NCBI GenBank assembly: GCA_026018925.1
Contig: JAKSZU010000011.1
Span: 42,274,141 to 42,338,140 of the forward strand
DNA: 64,000 nucleotides
Reading direction: 5' to 3'
Source of the DNA: Tupaia tana
Taxonomy: Eukaryota; Chordata; Mammalia; Scandentia; Tupaiidae
In this document: positions 26,756 to 51,845 of the stretch, piece by piece
How positions within the stretch are numbered: the first letter of the stretch is position 1
How the letters are laid out: the number at the start of each line of letters is the position of its first letter
Notes under the pieces: generated by a model
Told to the model about the DNA's origin: nothing
Databases searched by the model: none
Seen by the model: the letters and a program-made list of their open reading frames with translations, nothing else
Made by a program: the position numbers and the translations under genes

Positions 26756-27800
26756 AACAACAACAGAAACCTCGGAACAAACCCAGACCTGCTGGTGTCC
26801 CTGCAGCCTTCCCTTTGGCATTCCTGAGTGCCGTTGTGTGCACACACCACAGCTGCAGGGGTCAGACAGAAGCCCACAACCTAGTGCCGATGAGCCCATA
26901 CAGAGCATGGTCTCAGACAGGAGGCCCTACGGGAGCGGGAGCGGGAGCGGGAAAGTCCTCTTGAGTTGGCCCAGGGCGGTGGGAACCTGGCCCTCCCTTG
27001 GATCCCCTTGGAATTAGCACCAGGAGAAGAGACTGGGGCTGGGCCCCTCACTCCTCTGCACCCCCTCATTACCTGGGCCCTTCTTGGGCTGAGTCTCTGA
27101 CCGTCCTTGCAGGGGCATGGTGAAAAGTGAAGCTGGGTGCGGCTCAGGATGGCAGTGAGTGGGGGCAGGGCCGGCTAGCTGTGGGGTAGCCACCTACGAA
27201 AAACTAGCGCAGGCCTCTTTGCGGACACCTGGATTCTCCGGTGCTCACATGGGTTCGAGCCACCCTGGTGACACTTAGCTCAACAAGGGTTCTGGGATGC
27301 CCTCTGCCTATCTCTGGAGGAGCCAGCCGGAGAGGGCCCTGAGCCCAGGGCACCCGGCCTCACTCCAGCCTGTGTTCCTCCATACCTAGGCTGGCGTCTC
27401 TCCCAACATGACACACAAAGGGACTCCCCTGGGGATCTTAACAAGGGCCAACTATTAAATCTCGGGGAGAAAGCCTAGCTCTCCGGTTTCCAGACCCCCG
27501 CAGCCTCCAGAATGAGGCAAACATGCCAGATTGGAATCCACGCTCTGCCGCTCGCTTGCTCGGTGACCTGGAGCAAGTCACTTACTCTCCCCAGGCCTCA
27601 GTTTCCCGTCTATAACACAGGTATAACAACCCAGTAGTAATCCCTCATGTTTGGGTTCATGCGAGGGCTGCACACGCAGGGCTTTCTCTCTCCCAGAGGA
27701 TGTGAGAAACCCGCAGAATGCCAAGAGTCCAGAGGGCAAGCCCTTGGCAGCAAGGACTACAGAGGGCTGCAGAGAGGGAAGCACAGGTGGCAACGTATTT
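26756..27800. other. Intergenic sequence 3' of SGCA
   Basis: No gene recognised. Contains a short GGGAGC hexamer run near 26930-26950 and a MIR relic near 27530-27660. Confidence 0.5.
27530..27660 (+). repeat. MIR relic
   Basis: The order GGTGACCTGGAGCAAGTCAC, then CCTCAGTTTCCC, then TAATCCCTCATG matches the MIR core and 3' side. Confidence 0.75.
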
Positions 27801-27817
27801 ACTCAGAGCAGCGCACA

Positions 27818-27823
27818 TTTATT
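27818..27823 (-). terminator. SGCA poly(A) signal
   Basis: AATAAA on the minus strand about 450 nt beyond the SGCA stop codon, the only good signal in the expected range. Human SGCA has a separate noncoding last exon; I could not fix its boundaries here. Confidence 0.55.
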
Positions 27824-28270
27824 CTGTGGGTCCTGACAGCGACACCCTCACCCCGCCGCGCCCCATCTCTCTGCCTGTTCAGAGCCTGGGGCCAGTGGGG
27901 CTGGAGCTGGAGCCGGAGCCGGAGCCGAATCAGCAGGCAGGCTGTGGCCTGGGTTGCAGCTGCTCTCTGAGTGGAGAGAGCGAAGGGAGGCTGAGGCCAG
28001 GGGACTGGAACAGCACCGGGCAGACAGTGGAGCCTGAGAGGGCCAGACCCTGGTTTTCCTGCCTCCCCATCCCAAGCCCCTTGCCCTACACTGGCACAGC
28101 CCTGGCACCACTAGGCGCCCCTGCCCAGCCACTTCAGCAGGCCGGGTAGGTCCATGTACCCCTTCCCCTGACCTCCCTCGTACCCTACCACTGCCCCAGC
28201 CTTGAGCCAGAAGCCACGTGGTTCCCGGAAGTGAGGCGGCATGGCCAGCCAGACGCACCTGGCAGGGCCC

Positions 28271-41571
<13,301 letters not shown>

Positions 41572-41680
41572 GGCTGCCCCAGCCTGGCCCGCCCCTGTGA
41601 GTGACAGAGACAGGGGCAGGGAGGAGGGAGGCCTGGAGGGTGGAACGGGGAGTGTCCCAGAGCAGCTGGGGCCGTTTCAG
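41572..41680 (-). promoter_or_regulatory. SGCA 5' UTR and proximal promoter
   Basis: Upstream of the SGCA start codon the minus strand reads GTCACTCAC and then GGGGCGGGCC, which resembles the human SGCA leader as I recall it. An E-box CAGCTG (41663-41668) lies about 95 nt before the start codon; muscle promoters of SGCA are known to use MyoD-type E-boxes. The exact start site is not determined and no TATA box is near. Confidence 0.5.
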
Positions 41681-42785
41681 CCAGGGCACCCTCATCGCTG
41701 CCAGAGCAGGCCCTGAATCCAGGAATCCTGGCGGCCACCATGCTCACACCCGGCATCCCGCAAGCCCTGCTCTCCTGGTGGCTACGGTTTGAGCACTGAC
41801 CCTACAATCTCAGTCCTCCTCCCAACCCTAGGGCTCCCATTGCCCCGGTTCCCCCAGCTCACCTCCAGGTGGTGTGGAGGCTCTTCCTATGCCTGGCCAT
41901 CTTGCCCGGAATCCCCCTCTGCCCACCTCCATCTACTCGTAGGCTCCTCCCAGCCTGGTTCAGCTCTTCCCAACCTCGATAAGCTCCCTGAAATCTCCAG
42001 GTCCTTGCCCAAGACCTTCCCTCTGCCTGGAGTTCTCTGCCTGCCTCTTCCAAGCAGTACACTTCCGGTCACCTTTCAAGATGAGGCACAGACGTCCCCT
42101 CCTCTGAAATCTTGCTGACCGCCTCTGTTCTCCTGGGCTGAGCTGGTGTCCCTTTAGCCCTGGCAGCAACCCAGCCACATAGGGTGGTGAAGGTGCTCTG
42201 AACTCCTCAGAGACTAGGGTCTTCTTATCTTCGTATCCCTGGACCTGGTGCAAGGTTGGCAATTAGTAGCTGTAGGGGGCAGGCAGCCTCCTGGACAGCA
42301 AACACAGGTGCCCACCCACTCAGCTTTTAATCCCAGACTGAGCACTCCTGACAGGCAGGCCTGGGACGAGGGAGAGCCCTGGACAGCCCAGCCAGGCAGG
42401 GACAGGTGCCTTCTCTAGCTCACAGATCACGGCTTAGCGCATGGGCTTGGAAGCCTGCAGGCCCAGGCAGGAGCCCTACCTTGGCCACAAACTGGAGATC
42501 TGGGCTTGAGGAACTCACATGCACTTTCTAGCTTTTGATTTCCATAAGCTCAAATCCACAAACAGTGCTTGCCTGTTGGGTCATTGTCAGGAATCCCCCA
42601 TATAATGAATGCAGCACACACATTTGATACCTACCAGCTGGCAGGCACTGGGGATGCGGAGGACCAAGCCCCGCCCCGCAGAGTGCACAGGCTAGTGGGC
42701 AATCAGCTAACCCTGCCTGCAGCAGCTGGGCCTAAGTCTTGCCTACATTTACGTAGACCAGTCCTTTAAAGACAAACAAAGAAGA
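41681..42785. other. Intergenic region upstream of SGCA
   Basis: No gene recognised. About 41940-42250 resembles the complement of an L2 LINE 3' end (CCTTCCCTCTGCCTGGAG, then GGTCACCTTTCAAG). About 42620-42720 has a further old-repeat look around CTGGCAGGCACTGGGGATG. Confidence 0.5.
41940..42255 (-). repeat. L2 LINE 3' relic
   Basis: Order of CCTGGAGTTCTCTGCC, GGTCACCTTTCAAGATGA and CCTCCTCTGAAATCTTGCTG matches the antisense L2 3' end. Confidence 0.5.
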
Positions 42786-43027
42786 GGCCAGCAGGTGGCA
42801 TGGTGGTTGAGGAGCTAGATCCCACATGGCTGAATCTGCAGTTTGAGTCTTGGATGGGTGGCTTGAAATCACGCCTAGTGTGCATGCGTGTGTGCCCGAA
42901 ATCCTGAGAGGAGAAAGGATTGTGGTGTGGCCATCTTCCCTGGAGGATGATTTCTCACTTTTCCTCTCTTTCTGTCTCTGTCCAATGAGCGCACATGCTC
43001 TATAACAAAAAAACTAGGGGAAAAAAT
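42786..43027 (+). mobile_element. tRNA-derived SINE, long form
   Basis: Head GGCCAGCAGGTGGCATGGTG, B-box GTTTGAGTC, CTCTATAACAAAAAAAC box and short A tail. Confidence 0.8.
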
Positions 43028-44297
43028 GAGTCAGTTCTTTCCATCCTCACAGCAGTGCCATGAGGCGGGTGTTATTTACTGATGATAAAACCGAGGCACA
43101 GGGGAACCTTCCCAAGGCCGTGCAGCTGCAAGGTGAGTGTGTGTTTCGCTCAGTGCCTGCCTCGGTCACTTGTGCCCAAATGCACTGGTTGGCAAGGTGC
43201 CACTCCCCTCCTTCCTGCATCTGCCAAAGGACCTGGGTCCAGGTGTGAAGGGGGTGGGCGGCCCTACTTTCCCTGGCCTCCTGCTCAGAGCAGGCAAAGG
43301 GACTCTCCCCAGGTGCCTCGAAGACCTGAGGACCCATGGCTACCCAGGTTCCCAAGTCCTTGGTGCCTGTGTGAGAACGCTTCTAGGGCCTCAGGATGAA
43401 AGGTGGTGCCCATTTCACTCCCAGCACAAGACGTCCCAGGTAAGGTTGTGCAGGATTGCCCCAGGCTGGCCCTGCGGGGGAGAGTGGTGGCCTGTAAACT
43501 AAGGTGACTGCTGCACAGGTTTGTCCTTGTCCCTTTCTCATTCCCTCTCCTGCCACCTGACCGTCCTACCCATCCCTGGAGAGGCACCAGATTCCAGAGT
43601 CAGCATCCACTGGGGCTCTCGGGCAGGGCAATGTGTGTCCTAGAACCACCGTGGCATCTCTGCCTCCTCAGAGATACACAGAGAGAGAAAGGAAGGTTCT
43701 GGAGACACCGGGAGAGCCAGAGGGCGGGGCGGGGCGGTGGGGGGAGGGCCAGATGCGGAGGTGCCAGTTTGGGCAGCTGCCCAGGCCTCAGCCATTGAGC
43801 ATCTCCACGTGACTCCCGCCCTCCCCTCTGCCTCCCCTGCTATTTTTGGAGCCACCCACTCACACCCTCAGCTGTCTGAAGGTAGCAATGCCTGTACCCA
43901 CATTGCCAGGCCCACACAGGCCAGCCCTCCTCAGTGGAAGAGCTGCTGCCACTTCCTTCTCTGGTCTCCCCACCTTCCCCCATTTCCCCCAGAGACAGCT
44001 GGAAGTCCCCAGAGAGCCTCCCCGGGCCCCTGGCTACTAGAGGAGCTCCCCATCTCAGATGCATCTAGATTGCAACCTGCTGTTGTAACACGCAGGGGCC
44101 TGGGGTAGGATGAGGGGGTCAGCCCATGTACTCATCTGGCTTCAATGTCAACTCACGGCTTGTCACGGCTTATACCCTAGCCCGCCTTCCCCTTCCTTTT
44201 GAATTTCATCTGCATTTCCGTGTGTGTCTTTAAAAGATAATGACTCTTTTTAGCATAAGCACCTAACATAGTTATTAACATAATCAAGAATGTATTG
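43028..44297. other. Intergenic, no gene seen
   Basis: A MIR relic on the minus strand near 43035-43135 (CATGAGGCGGGTGTTA, GATGATAAAACCGAGGCAC). The rest is unique sequence without exon structure. Confidence 0.5.
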
Positions 44298-44530
44298 GAC
44301 TGACTGAATTGCCTGATGGTTAAGGCAGCAGGATCTCGCACGGCCTACCACGCGGTGTGAGCCCTGGACCTGGCAGCTTAAGAAACACACTGAGTGCATG
44401 CGTGTGCATGTTCAAAATCCCAAAAGGAAGGAGAGGTAGAGAAGAAATTGGTATAATCATTCCCATAGGGATGCTTTCTCATCTCCCTCTCTCTGGATTG
44501 TGCATGCACCCTTTAGCAGAAAAAGAATTT
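44298..44530 (+). mobile_element. tRNA-derived SINE, old copy
   Basis: Head GACTGAATTGCCTGATGGTT, body with GTGCATGTTCAAAATCCC, end CACCCTTTAGCAGAAAAAG. Confidence 0.65.
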
Positions 44531-44844
44531 ACTAATATCAAACTTCCAGTGTTCAAATTTTCAATTTCCCATAAATGTCTTTTTTTTTTTGTAATGTATT
44601 TGTATGGATGGGGGTCCAAAAATAAAGCGCACACATTAGAACTGATCAGAGGTCTCCTAAAGCAAGTCAGGTCTGTGGTCCCCGATCCACCTCTTGTTGT
44701 CTCTCTCCATTTACTTTCTTTCTCTCTCATTCCTTTCTTCTTTCCTTCTTTTCTCACCCTTGTTTTTTTTTCTTGAAGGAACCAGGTCATTTGTCCTGTA
44801 GTTTTCAGTCCTGACTTTGCTGATTGCATCTCCATGAACTTTCT

Positions 44845-45302
44845 TTTTAAAGAATTATTTATCTCTTTTTTTCCTTTTTTAAAAATTTTCTACAGGAGGG
44901 AACCAGCAGTTAGCGTAATGGCTATGTCGCTGGACTCCCACGTAGTCGACCGCGGTTCGCGTCCCGGACCCGGTGGCTTGAAACTCACGCCGGGCGCGTG
45001 TGCGTGCGTGCCCAAGATCCCGAGAGGAGAATGGAGGAGAAGGGATTGCGGCGTGACCATCCCCCCTGGGGGGTGATTTCTCGCTTTCTATCTCTCTGTC
45101 TCTCTCTGTCTGTCTGGCGAGCGCACGCGCCCTATAGTGAAAAACCTCTCCAAAAACAAACAAACAAAAATTTTCTACAGGACACATGTGCTCACCAGAG
45201 AACAACAGAGAGATAAAGTGAGAAAGCAAGCTACCAGGTCTGGGGTTCAAACTATTGTTGGCCATGTGGGAGTCCAGCACCTTAACCACTACCTGCTGGC
45301 CT
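44845..45302 (-). mobile_element. Older SINE (short form, minus) split by a young long-form copy
   Basis: Tail part at 44845-44897, head part at 45183-45302 (GAGAAAGCAAGCTACCAGG to ACTACCTGCTGGCC). The young copy lies between them in the opposite orientation. Confidence 0.7.
44898..45165 (+). mobile_element. tRNA-derived SINE, long form, very young copy
   Basis: Close to consensus with head CpGs intact (GTCGACCGCGGTTCGCGTCC). Perfect 17-nt target duplication AAAAATTTTCTACAGGA (44881-44897, 45166-45182). Confidence 0.95.
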
Positions 45303-45432
45303 CGTCCATGGTGATTTTGAACATGTTCCTTAGACCTGTATTTGCTGTACCTTTTTATTTCCTGTAAATTATAATAATTGGATCGAGAAACATCATCAGG
45401 TTTCCATTTAGTTTTCTTCAGATCACTTCATA

Positions 45433-45727
45433 GGGACCAGGAGATGGTGTAATGGTTATGTTGGTGGACTCCCACATAGATGACTGCCGTTCAAGTCCCA
45501 GACCGGGCAGCTTGAAACTCACGCTGGGCTTGTGTGCGTGCATGCCCAAAATCCCGAGAAGAAAATGGAGAAGGGATTGTGGCATGGCCCTATCCCTAGG
45601 GGGTGATTTCTCCCTTTCTGTCTGTCTCTGTGTCTTCAGTGAGTGCACGCGCCCAAAATCTCTCAAAACAAACAAACAAACAAAAAACAAACAAAACAAA
45701 ACACACACATGCACACACAAAAAAAAT
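45433..45727 (+). mobile_element. tRNA-derived SINE, long form
   Basis: Head GGGACCAGGAGATGGTGTAA, body with GATTTCTCCCTTTCTG, and a tail of AAAC repeats. Confidence 0.8.
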
Positions 45728-45846
45728 AGGTGCTGGTGTTCTCACATCAGGACAATCCTCATGTATATCTGTGATAGCAGTGTCAGTGCTTCAGCCATCA
45801 GCTTTATTGTCATTATTATTTTCTTTTACACAATGATGAGATTCAG

Positions 45847-46136
45847 GGCCAGACAGTGGTGTGATGGTTAAGGAGGCTGGATCCCACATGGTTGACTCTG
45901 AAGCTCATGTCCTGGATCTGGTGACATGAAAAACACACGGGGCATGTGTGCATGCATGCCCAAAATCCTGAGAGGAGAATGGAGGAGAAGGGATTGTGGT
46001 GTGGCCATCACATCTCGGGGGTGGGGGTAGGGGAGTGACTTCTCACTTTCCCTCTCTCTTTCCCTGTCTCTTTCCAGCAAGCACATGTGCCCTATAGCAA
46101 CTTTAAGTAAGTAAGTAAATAAATAAATAAATAAAA
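45847..46136 (+). mobile_element. tRNA-derived SINE, long form
   Basis: Head GGCCAGACAGTGGTGTGATG, CCCTATAGCAACTTTAAG box, tail of AAGT and AAAT units. Confidence 0.8.
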
Positions 46137-46183
46137 GTCAACAGTGGGGAAAAAATGATGAGATTCAAATTTGATCACTTCTG

Positions 46184-46281
46184 GAACCAGCTGGTAGCAT
46201 GGTGGTTAAGGGGCTGGACACTCCCACATGGCAGGCTACGGTTTGAGTCCTGGACCTGGTGACTTGCTTTCTCACTTTCCA

Positions 46282-46314
<33 letters not shown>

Positions 46315-46365
46315 GGTCAAATTAAAAGGAATGAATGAATAAATTAAAAAAAATTTTTTTTTTTG
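46184..46365 (+). mobile_element. tRNA-derived SINE, short form
   Basis: Head GGAACCAGCTGGTAGCATGG, GACTTGCTTTCTCACTTTCC, CT run, CTCTGGTCAAATTAAAAGG and an AAT-rich tail: the diagnostic short-form end. Confidence 0.85.
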
Positions 46366-47089
46366 ATCACTTCTTCCTTCACTAGCTGGAATAATTCAAG
46401 ACAGGGCAACTGTCCCTCACTCACAATTTGGTTACTGAGTGATGCAATTCATATGTCACAAAACAGGATACATGTTTGATTATTTTCCTGTATTTCCCCA
46501 TTTCAAAATAATATGTTGATTTCCTAGTATCTTCCAATCATGAGCAGCTAGCTTTTTCTAAATTATGAATTTATGGCTTGAGCATACTTAATTGCTTCAA
46601 TCCATTGCAACTAATATCCCTCAGGCTGTCCCCACTTAAGCATCCGTCTGGGGGAACCCGGGACCTGGGGGTCTCTCCATCTCTGTCTCTCTCAGCCTTG
46701 TCTCTGCAAGCTCAGTAAAGGCTCCCCCTGTCTACTTCAGGCCTGCCCTTTGCCATCCGTATCCATCTCCCCAGCTTTCTACCCCGCTCTGCCCATCGTG
46801 CCTACACTTAATCCGCCTGGTCCTTTGTCCCAGTCTCTCTCCATCACTGTGACTGTTGGGTGAATGAACGAATGAATGCATGAATGCATCGTCTCCCCAA
46901 CTCTGCCTCATTCCACTTCAGTCTCTGCGAACCTGTCTCCCTAAGTACTTGATCTCTGTGGGCCGTATTTTTTCCCTCTGTATCTATACAGGGGGGTTAT
47001 ACGTTGGCATGAGGGACAAAGGAAAGGGATTCTTGTTATTGTGATCAGATTCCCGCATCTGCCTCCCAGACTCCACCCACATCTTTCTC
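46366..47089. other. Intergenic, no gene seen
   Basis: AT-rich to about 46640, then pyrimidine-rich. GAATGAACGAATGAATGCATG near 46863-46885 looks like an old-repeat tail. Nothing else assigned. Confidence 0.5.
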
Positions 47090-47099
47090 CCCATCCTCT

Positions 47100-47345
47100 T
47101 CGCCGCCCCCAGCAACAACAAAGGGTGCGACTCGGCCAGTGAGCCACGAGAGGGCGCGCTCGCCGGGTTCTGCCTGGCCCTGCGCCTGCGCAATGTTGGG
47201 GAGGAGCAGGGTGGGGGTGGGATGGCAGCAGAGCGCCCCGCCCCGGGCCTGGGAAGCGCGTCAGCCGTGCGTGCTGAGCGCGGCGTTAGAGCGGGCGACG
47301 CAGGAAGGGACTCAAGGCCACGAGCGCTCTCATTTTCTCTTTCCA
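47100..47345. promoter_or_regulatory. Isolated CpG-rich spot, candidate promoter
   Basis: A roughly 250-nt GC- and CpG-rich patch (GCGCCTGCGCAATG, GCGCGTCAGCCGTGCG) stands alone in repeat-rich intergenic DNA about 5.5 kb upstream of SGCA. It is followed by a splice-acceptor-like CTTTCCAG. A 124-codon frame (47139-47513, +) crosses it but resembles nothing I know. Possibly a noncoding RNA promoter. Confidence 0.3.
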
Positions 47346-47819
47346 GCTCCAGAGGATGTTCTTCCCTGCAAGGAGGAGAACCAGCTTGGAGGCAGGGAAC
47401 TGGACATAATGATCTCTTCCCCATCCCACTCATACCCCTGCATCGTCTATACCCGCCCTCCGACTTCAAAGGGCATTTCCATATACCCTAGACCTTTTGG
47501 AGCGCCAGCCTGAGGATCGGGTGTCCTCAGACAACCTGCCATTACACACACTCGCACGCAACCTTTTTAACGTGTCATAAAGATGATTCTCGTGGACTTC
47601 AGCCTTCAAAGGGGTTCCTGGAGCCTTTGGCCTCTCAGCTGCCTAAAGCCATCAAGCATGAGTTCGAGAATGCCAGACGCCATTCCTGGCCAAACTAGCT
47701 TACAGAAGGAGAAACAGAGGGACTGTCCCAGGTGTCACGGCACCGCGTTCTGTACGCTAGATGGCTGGACGCCGAGCCCTGAGCTGTTTCCACCGAGACA
47801 CGCCCTCTCAGTAAGTAAG

Positions 47820-47915
47820 GGCTAAGAAGGATCAATGAGATAATGGAAGCGAAAGTGCTTTGTAAACTGTAAAGCTCTGGATCCAGTAAGGGTCTTTTAT
47901 TTATTTATAACTGAC
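47820..47915 (+). repeat. MIR3/L3-type relic
   Basis: GATCAATGAGATAATGGAAG followed by AAGTGCTTTGTAAACTGTAA is a typical 3' segment of old MIR/L3 elements. Confidence 0.6.
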
Positions 47916-48433
47916 AGTGCAGGGTAATAGCTGCCCAGCTGGTGCCCACTGGCATATCCCCAGAACTGGAAGAGGTCAGATTTACAAGCCACCACTCACT
48001 GACAGAGGATTAGGGAAATAAAAGAGACCGTTTTTTCCTGCCATCTTTTGTAGATAGTATGATTATTTATATAGACAATCCAAGAGATTCTGCAGGCATA
48101 GTATTAGAATTATTAAGCGAATTCAGCAAGGTTGCTGGCCAAAAATCAACACCCAAATACAAATAAAAACCAAGTTCAACAGCGTTGGTATACACTGGCA
48201 ATAATGTATTAGAAATGATCTTTTACAAAATAAATCATGCACAATAGAATTAAAAATTGTACAGAATCCAGGGCAAAAAAAACGTAAGAAAGACATTTCA
48301 AGATAGTTATGGAAAAAACAGTATTATAATCTATAAAAGGAATAAGTGGAGGAATGTGGAGAAGTATCAAACTTGGGGATGAGAAGCCTCAATGCCATAA
48401 AGATTATTCTCTTAATATTCATCTGCTGATTTT

Positions 48434-48704
48434 TTATTTTTTTTTTTTTTGGAGAGGTTTTTGCTATAGGGCGTGTGTGCTCGCCAGACAGACAGAGAGA
48501 GAGACAGAGAGATAGAAAGCGAGATATCATCCCCCAGGGGGGATGGCCACACCGCAATCCCTTCTCCTCCATTTTCCTCTCGGGATCTTGGGCACACATG
48601 CACACGCGCCCGGCATGAGTTTTAAGCCACCAGGTCCCACACGCGAAACGCGGTCGACTACATGGGAGTCCAGCGACATAGCCATTACACTAACTGCTGG
48701 TCCC
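48434..48704 (-). mobile_element. tRNA-derived SINE, long form, inside L1
   Basis: Complete minus-strand copy; target duplication TCATCTGCTGATTTT on both sides. Confidence 0.9.
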
Positions 48705-48888
48705 TCATCTGCTGATTTTAATGGATGTCCAATAAATATCCCAATAAGATTTTTTCAGAGCTAGCAAACTGATTCTAAAATTTGTATGAAAAAGCAATGA
48801 GCCAAGAAAAGGCTAGACTGTCCTGAAAAGAATAAAGGGGGACTGTCCTTAACAAATTCCAAGACTTTTTTGAAAACGATAGTAATTA

Positions 48889-49085
48889 GGGGCTGGCAGG
48901 TGGTGTGGTGGTTAGGGACGCTGGACTCCCCCCCATGGCTGACCGCGGTTAGAATCCCGAACTTAGTGGCTTGCTTTTCTCACTTTCCCTCTCTCTCCCT
49001 CACTCTGTCCCTCTCTGGTCAAATTTTAAAATAAATAAATGGGTAAATAATGTTAAATAAAATAATTCTTTTTATAAAAAAGAAA
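48889..49085 (+). mobile_element. tRNA-derived SINE, short form, inside L1
   Basis: GGGGCTGGCAGGTGGTGTGG head, CTCTGGTCAAATTTTAAAAT and an AAT-rich tail. Target duplication GAAAACGATAGTAATTA / GAAAATGATAGTAATTA. Confidence 0.9.
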
Positions 49086-49499
49086 GAAAATGATAGTAAT
49101 TAAAGCAATGTGGTATTGGTGCTGAGCTAGACAAAGGGATCGATAAAATAGAGTGCCCAGAAACCTAAGCATATGTGGGAATTTGATTTATGATGGTGGT
49201 GGCGTTGCAGCTTAGTGAGAGAGAAGAGACCATACAATACAAAGTGTGACAGCTGGCCTTTCACAGGAAGACTATTCCGCTCCTACCTATTCATTCCAGA
49301 GGAGTAAAGACCTGAATGTGAAAAACGAAACTTTAAAATAATTAGGAGAAAATGTCAGAGACCTAAGAGTAGGAAAGCACTTCTCGGACGAGACATGTAG
49401 CTTGCAAAAGATTGACTGGTTTTACTATGTTACCTACCTCCACGAAAGCCCCCTGCTGTAACAATTAGGAGTAAATAAAGCTAAAAAGATGAGAAACAA

Positions 49500-49757
49500 G
49501 GGGCCAGCAGGTGGCATGGTAGTTAAGGCACTGGATACTACATGACCAGCTGTGAAATTCGAGTCCTGGGCCCCGCGGCTTGAAAATCACTCCTGGTTGC
49601 ATGTGCGTGAATGCCCAAAATTCCGGGAGTGGAGGAAAGATTGTGGTGTTGTCATTCCCCCTGGAGGTGACTTATCATTTTCCCTCTCTCCCTCTCTCTC
49701 TCTCTGTCTGGTGAGCACACGTATCCTATAGTTAAAAAAAAAAAAAAACAACCCACA
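49500..49757 (+). mobile_element. tRNA-derived SINE, long form, inside L1
   Basis: GGGGCCAGCAGGTGGCATGG head, CCTATAGTTAAAAAAAA box and tail. Confidence 0.82.
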
Positions 49758-49849
49758 CACAACCAAAGTAAAATAAGCAACTGGACCTGGACCAGTACAG
49801 GGGTGCAGTGGTAGCACACTCCTGGAGCCACGTGAAAGATGGCAGGTTT

Positions 49850-50119
49850 GGGAACCAGCAGTTAGCGTAATGGCTATGTCGCTGGACTCCCACGTAGTCC
49901 ACCGTGGTTCACGTCCTGGACCCGGTGGCTTAAAACTCACGCCGGGCGCGTGTGCGTGCGTGCCCAAGATCCCGAGAGGAGAATGGAAGAGAAGGGATTG
50001 CGGCGTGACCATCCCCCCTGGGGGGGTGATATCTCGCTTTCTGTCTCTATGTCTCTCTCTGTCTGGCTGGCGAGCGCACGCGCCCTATAGCAAAAAAAAT
50101 AAAACCTCTCCAAAAAAAA
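49850..50119 (+). mobile_element. tRNA-derived SINE, long form, young copy
   Basis: Near-consensus; target duplication AGATGGCAGGTT (49838-49849, 50120-50131). Confidence 0.92.
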
Positions 50120-50762
50120 AGATGGCAGGTTCAGGAGGTCTCCTGTAATCTGGACACACGTGTGCACATGCCCCATGTATATCCATGACCATGGCCGGGA
50201 AGACTGGGGCGAGGCCCTGTTGAGAGTGCTTATCTTTGTCTCTCATAAAATAAATTAACTTTCATAAAAAGAGAAGCAACAGCCTGGGTGACAACCTCGG
50301 CAGTGCACAAAACGGGTAGAGTATTCAGAATACATACAGACCTCGTAGGAATCAATCAGGAAAGGCCGGCCCTTCTGAACGCCACCCCAGATGACATCCC
50401 TTCTCTGCTTTGATAACAGAACCCTGACATAATTCAGGGGTTTGGCCTTGCGGGAGGCTGGGCCTGCCCCAGACCCATCAGGGGAACTGTGATTGACCTA
50501 AATATAGTAATGATATTAATCACTTTGTTTTCTCTGTTGATGGTTGGTTTAGGCATGGACAAGAAAGCAGTTCTGGTCACCAAGACTGACAGGGAGAGCT
50601 CCTGGGGGCCCTCTGGGAAAGAGACTCTCAGAAGACAGCATCCGCTTTCTCCTGCCTCTGGACATTGTCGTCTGCAGGAGACTCAGAGCTGGAGCAGCTG
50701 TGTTTGGACCCTGAGGCTCGTAGTCTAAGACACACACCAACACAACAAAAAGCGTATTGCAG

Positions 50763-51035
50763 GGAACCAGCAGTTAGCGTAATGGCTATGTCGCTGGACT
50801 CCCACGTAGTCGACCGCGGTTCGCGTCTCAGACCCGGTGGCTTACAACTCACGCCGGGCGCTTGTGCGTGCGTGCCCAAGATCCCGAGAGGAGAATGGAG
50901 GAGAAGGGATTGCGGCGTGACCATCCCCCCTGGGGGGTGATTTCTCGCTTTCTGTCTCTATGTCTCTCTCTGTCTGTCTGGTGAGCGCACGCGCCCTATA
51001 GCGAAAAACCTCTCCAAAAAAAAAAAAAAAAAAAA
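50763..51035 (+). mobile_element. tRNA-derived SINE, long form, young copy
   Basis: Near-consensus with a tail of about 22 A; target duplication AAAAGCGTATTGCAG on both sides. Confidence 0.93.
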
Positions 51036-51072
51036 AGCGTATTGCAGAAAGATGGCAAGAACCTGGCCCTTG

Positions 51073-51319
51073 GGACCAGCAGTTAGCGTGATGGCTATGC
51101 CGCTGGACTCCCATGTAGTCGACCGCAGTTCAAGTCCCGGACCTGGTGGTTTAAACTCACACTGGGTGCGTGTGCATGCGTGCCCATGATCCCGAGATGA
51201 GAATGGAAGAGAAGGGATTGTGGCATGGCCATTCCCCCAGGGGTGATTTCTCGCTTTCTGTCTCTCTGGCAAGCACACACGCCCTGTAGCAAAAACCTCT
51301 CCAAAGGGGGAAAAAAAAA
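51073..51319 (+). mobile_element. tRNA-derived SINE, long form
   Basis: GGGACCAGCAGTTAGCGTGA head; target duplication AGAACCTGGCCCTTG / AGAACCAGGCCCTTG. Confidence 0.9.
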
Positions 51320-51370
51320 AGAACCAGGCCCTTGATGTTGTAGTTCAGTCTCATAATTAACCACTTAGGA

Positions 51371-51845
51371 CTTCTTTTTTAAAAAAATTTTATTCATTTA
51401 TTTATTTACTTGCATGTGCTTGCTAGAAAAAGAGTTAAGTGAGAAATCAGGGACCAGCAGATGACATAATAGTTATGTTGCTAGACTCCCATTTAAGTCA
51501 ACCATGGTTTGAGTCCTGGACCCAGCAACTTGAAATTCATGCCGGGCGTGTGTGTATGCGTGCCAAAATCCCGAGAGGAGAATGGAGGAGAAGGGATTAC
51601 GATGTGGCCTTCCCCTGGGAGGTGATTTCTCACTTTCTGTCTCTCTGGCGAACACATGTACCCTATAGCAAAAATCTCTCTTAAAAAAACAAAAGAGAGA
51701 AGACAGTGAGAAATCATCCTCTTGGGGGGATGACATGTCCCTTCTCCTCTTGGGGTTCTGGGCACACACATGTGCCCTGTGTGCTTTTCAAGTTGGCCAT
51801 GTGGGATCCAGCCGTCTTAAGTACCACACCACGGACAGGCTCCAG
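51371..51845 (-). mobile_element. Older SINE (minus) split by a plus-strand copy
   Basis: Tail and body start at 51371-51449; the head side lies at 51705-51845 (CCCTTCTCCTCTTGGGG to CACCACGGACAGGC). The interruption is listed next. Confidence 0.7.
51450..51704 (+). mobile_element. tRNA-derived SINE, long form, nested
   Basis: GGGACCAGCAGATGACATAA head to CCTATAGCAAAAATCTC box; target duplication AGTGAGAAATCA (51438-51449, 51705-51716). Confidence 0.85.
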
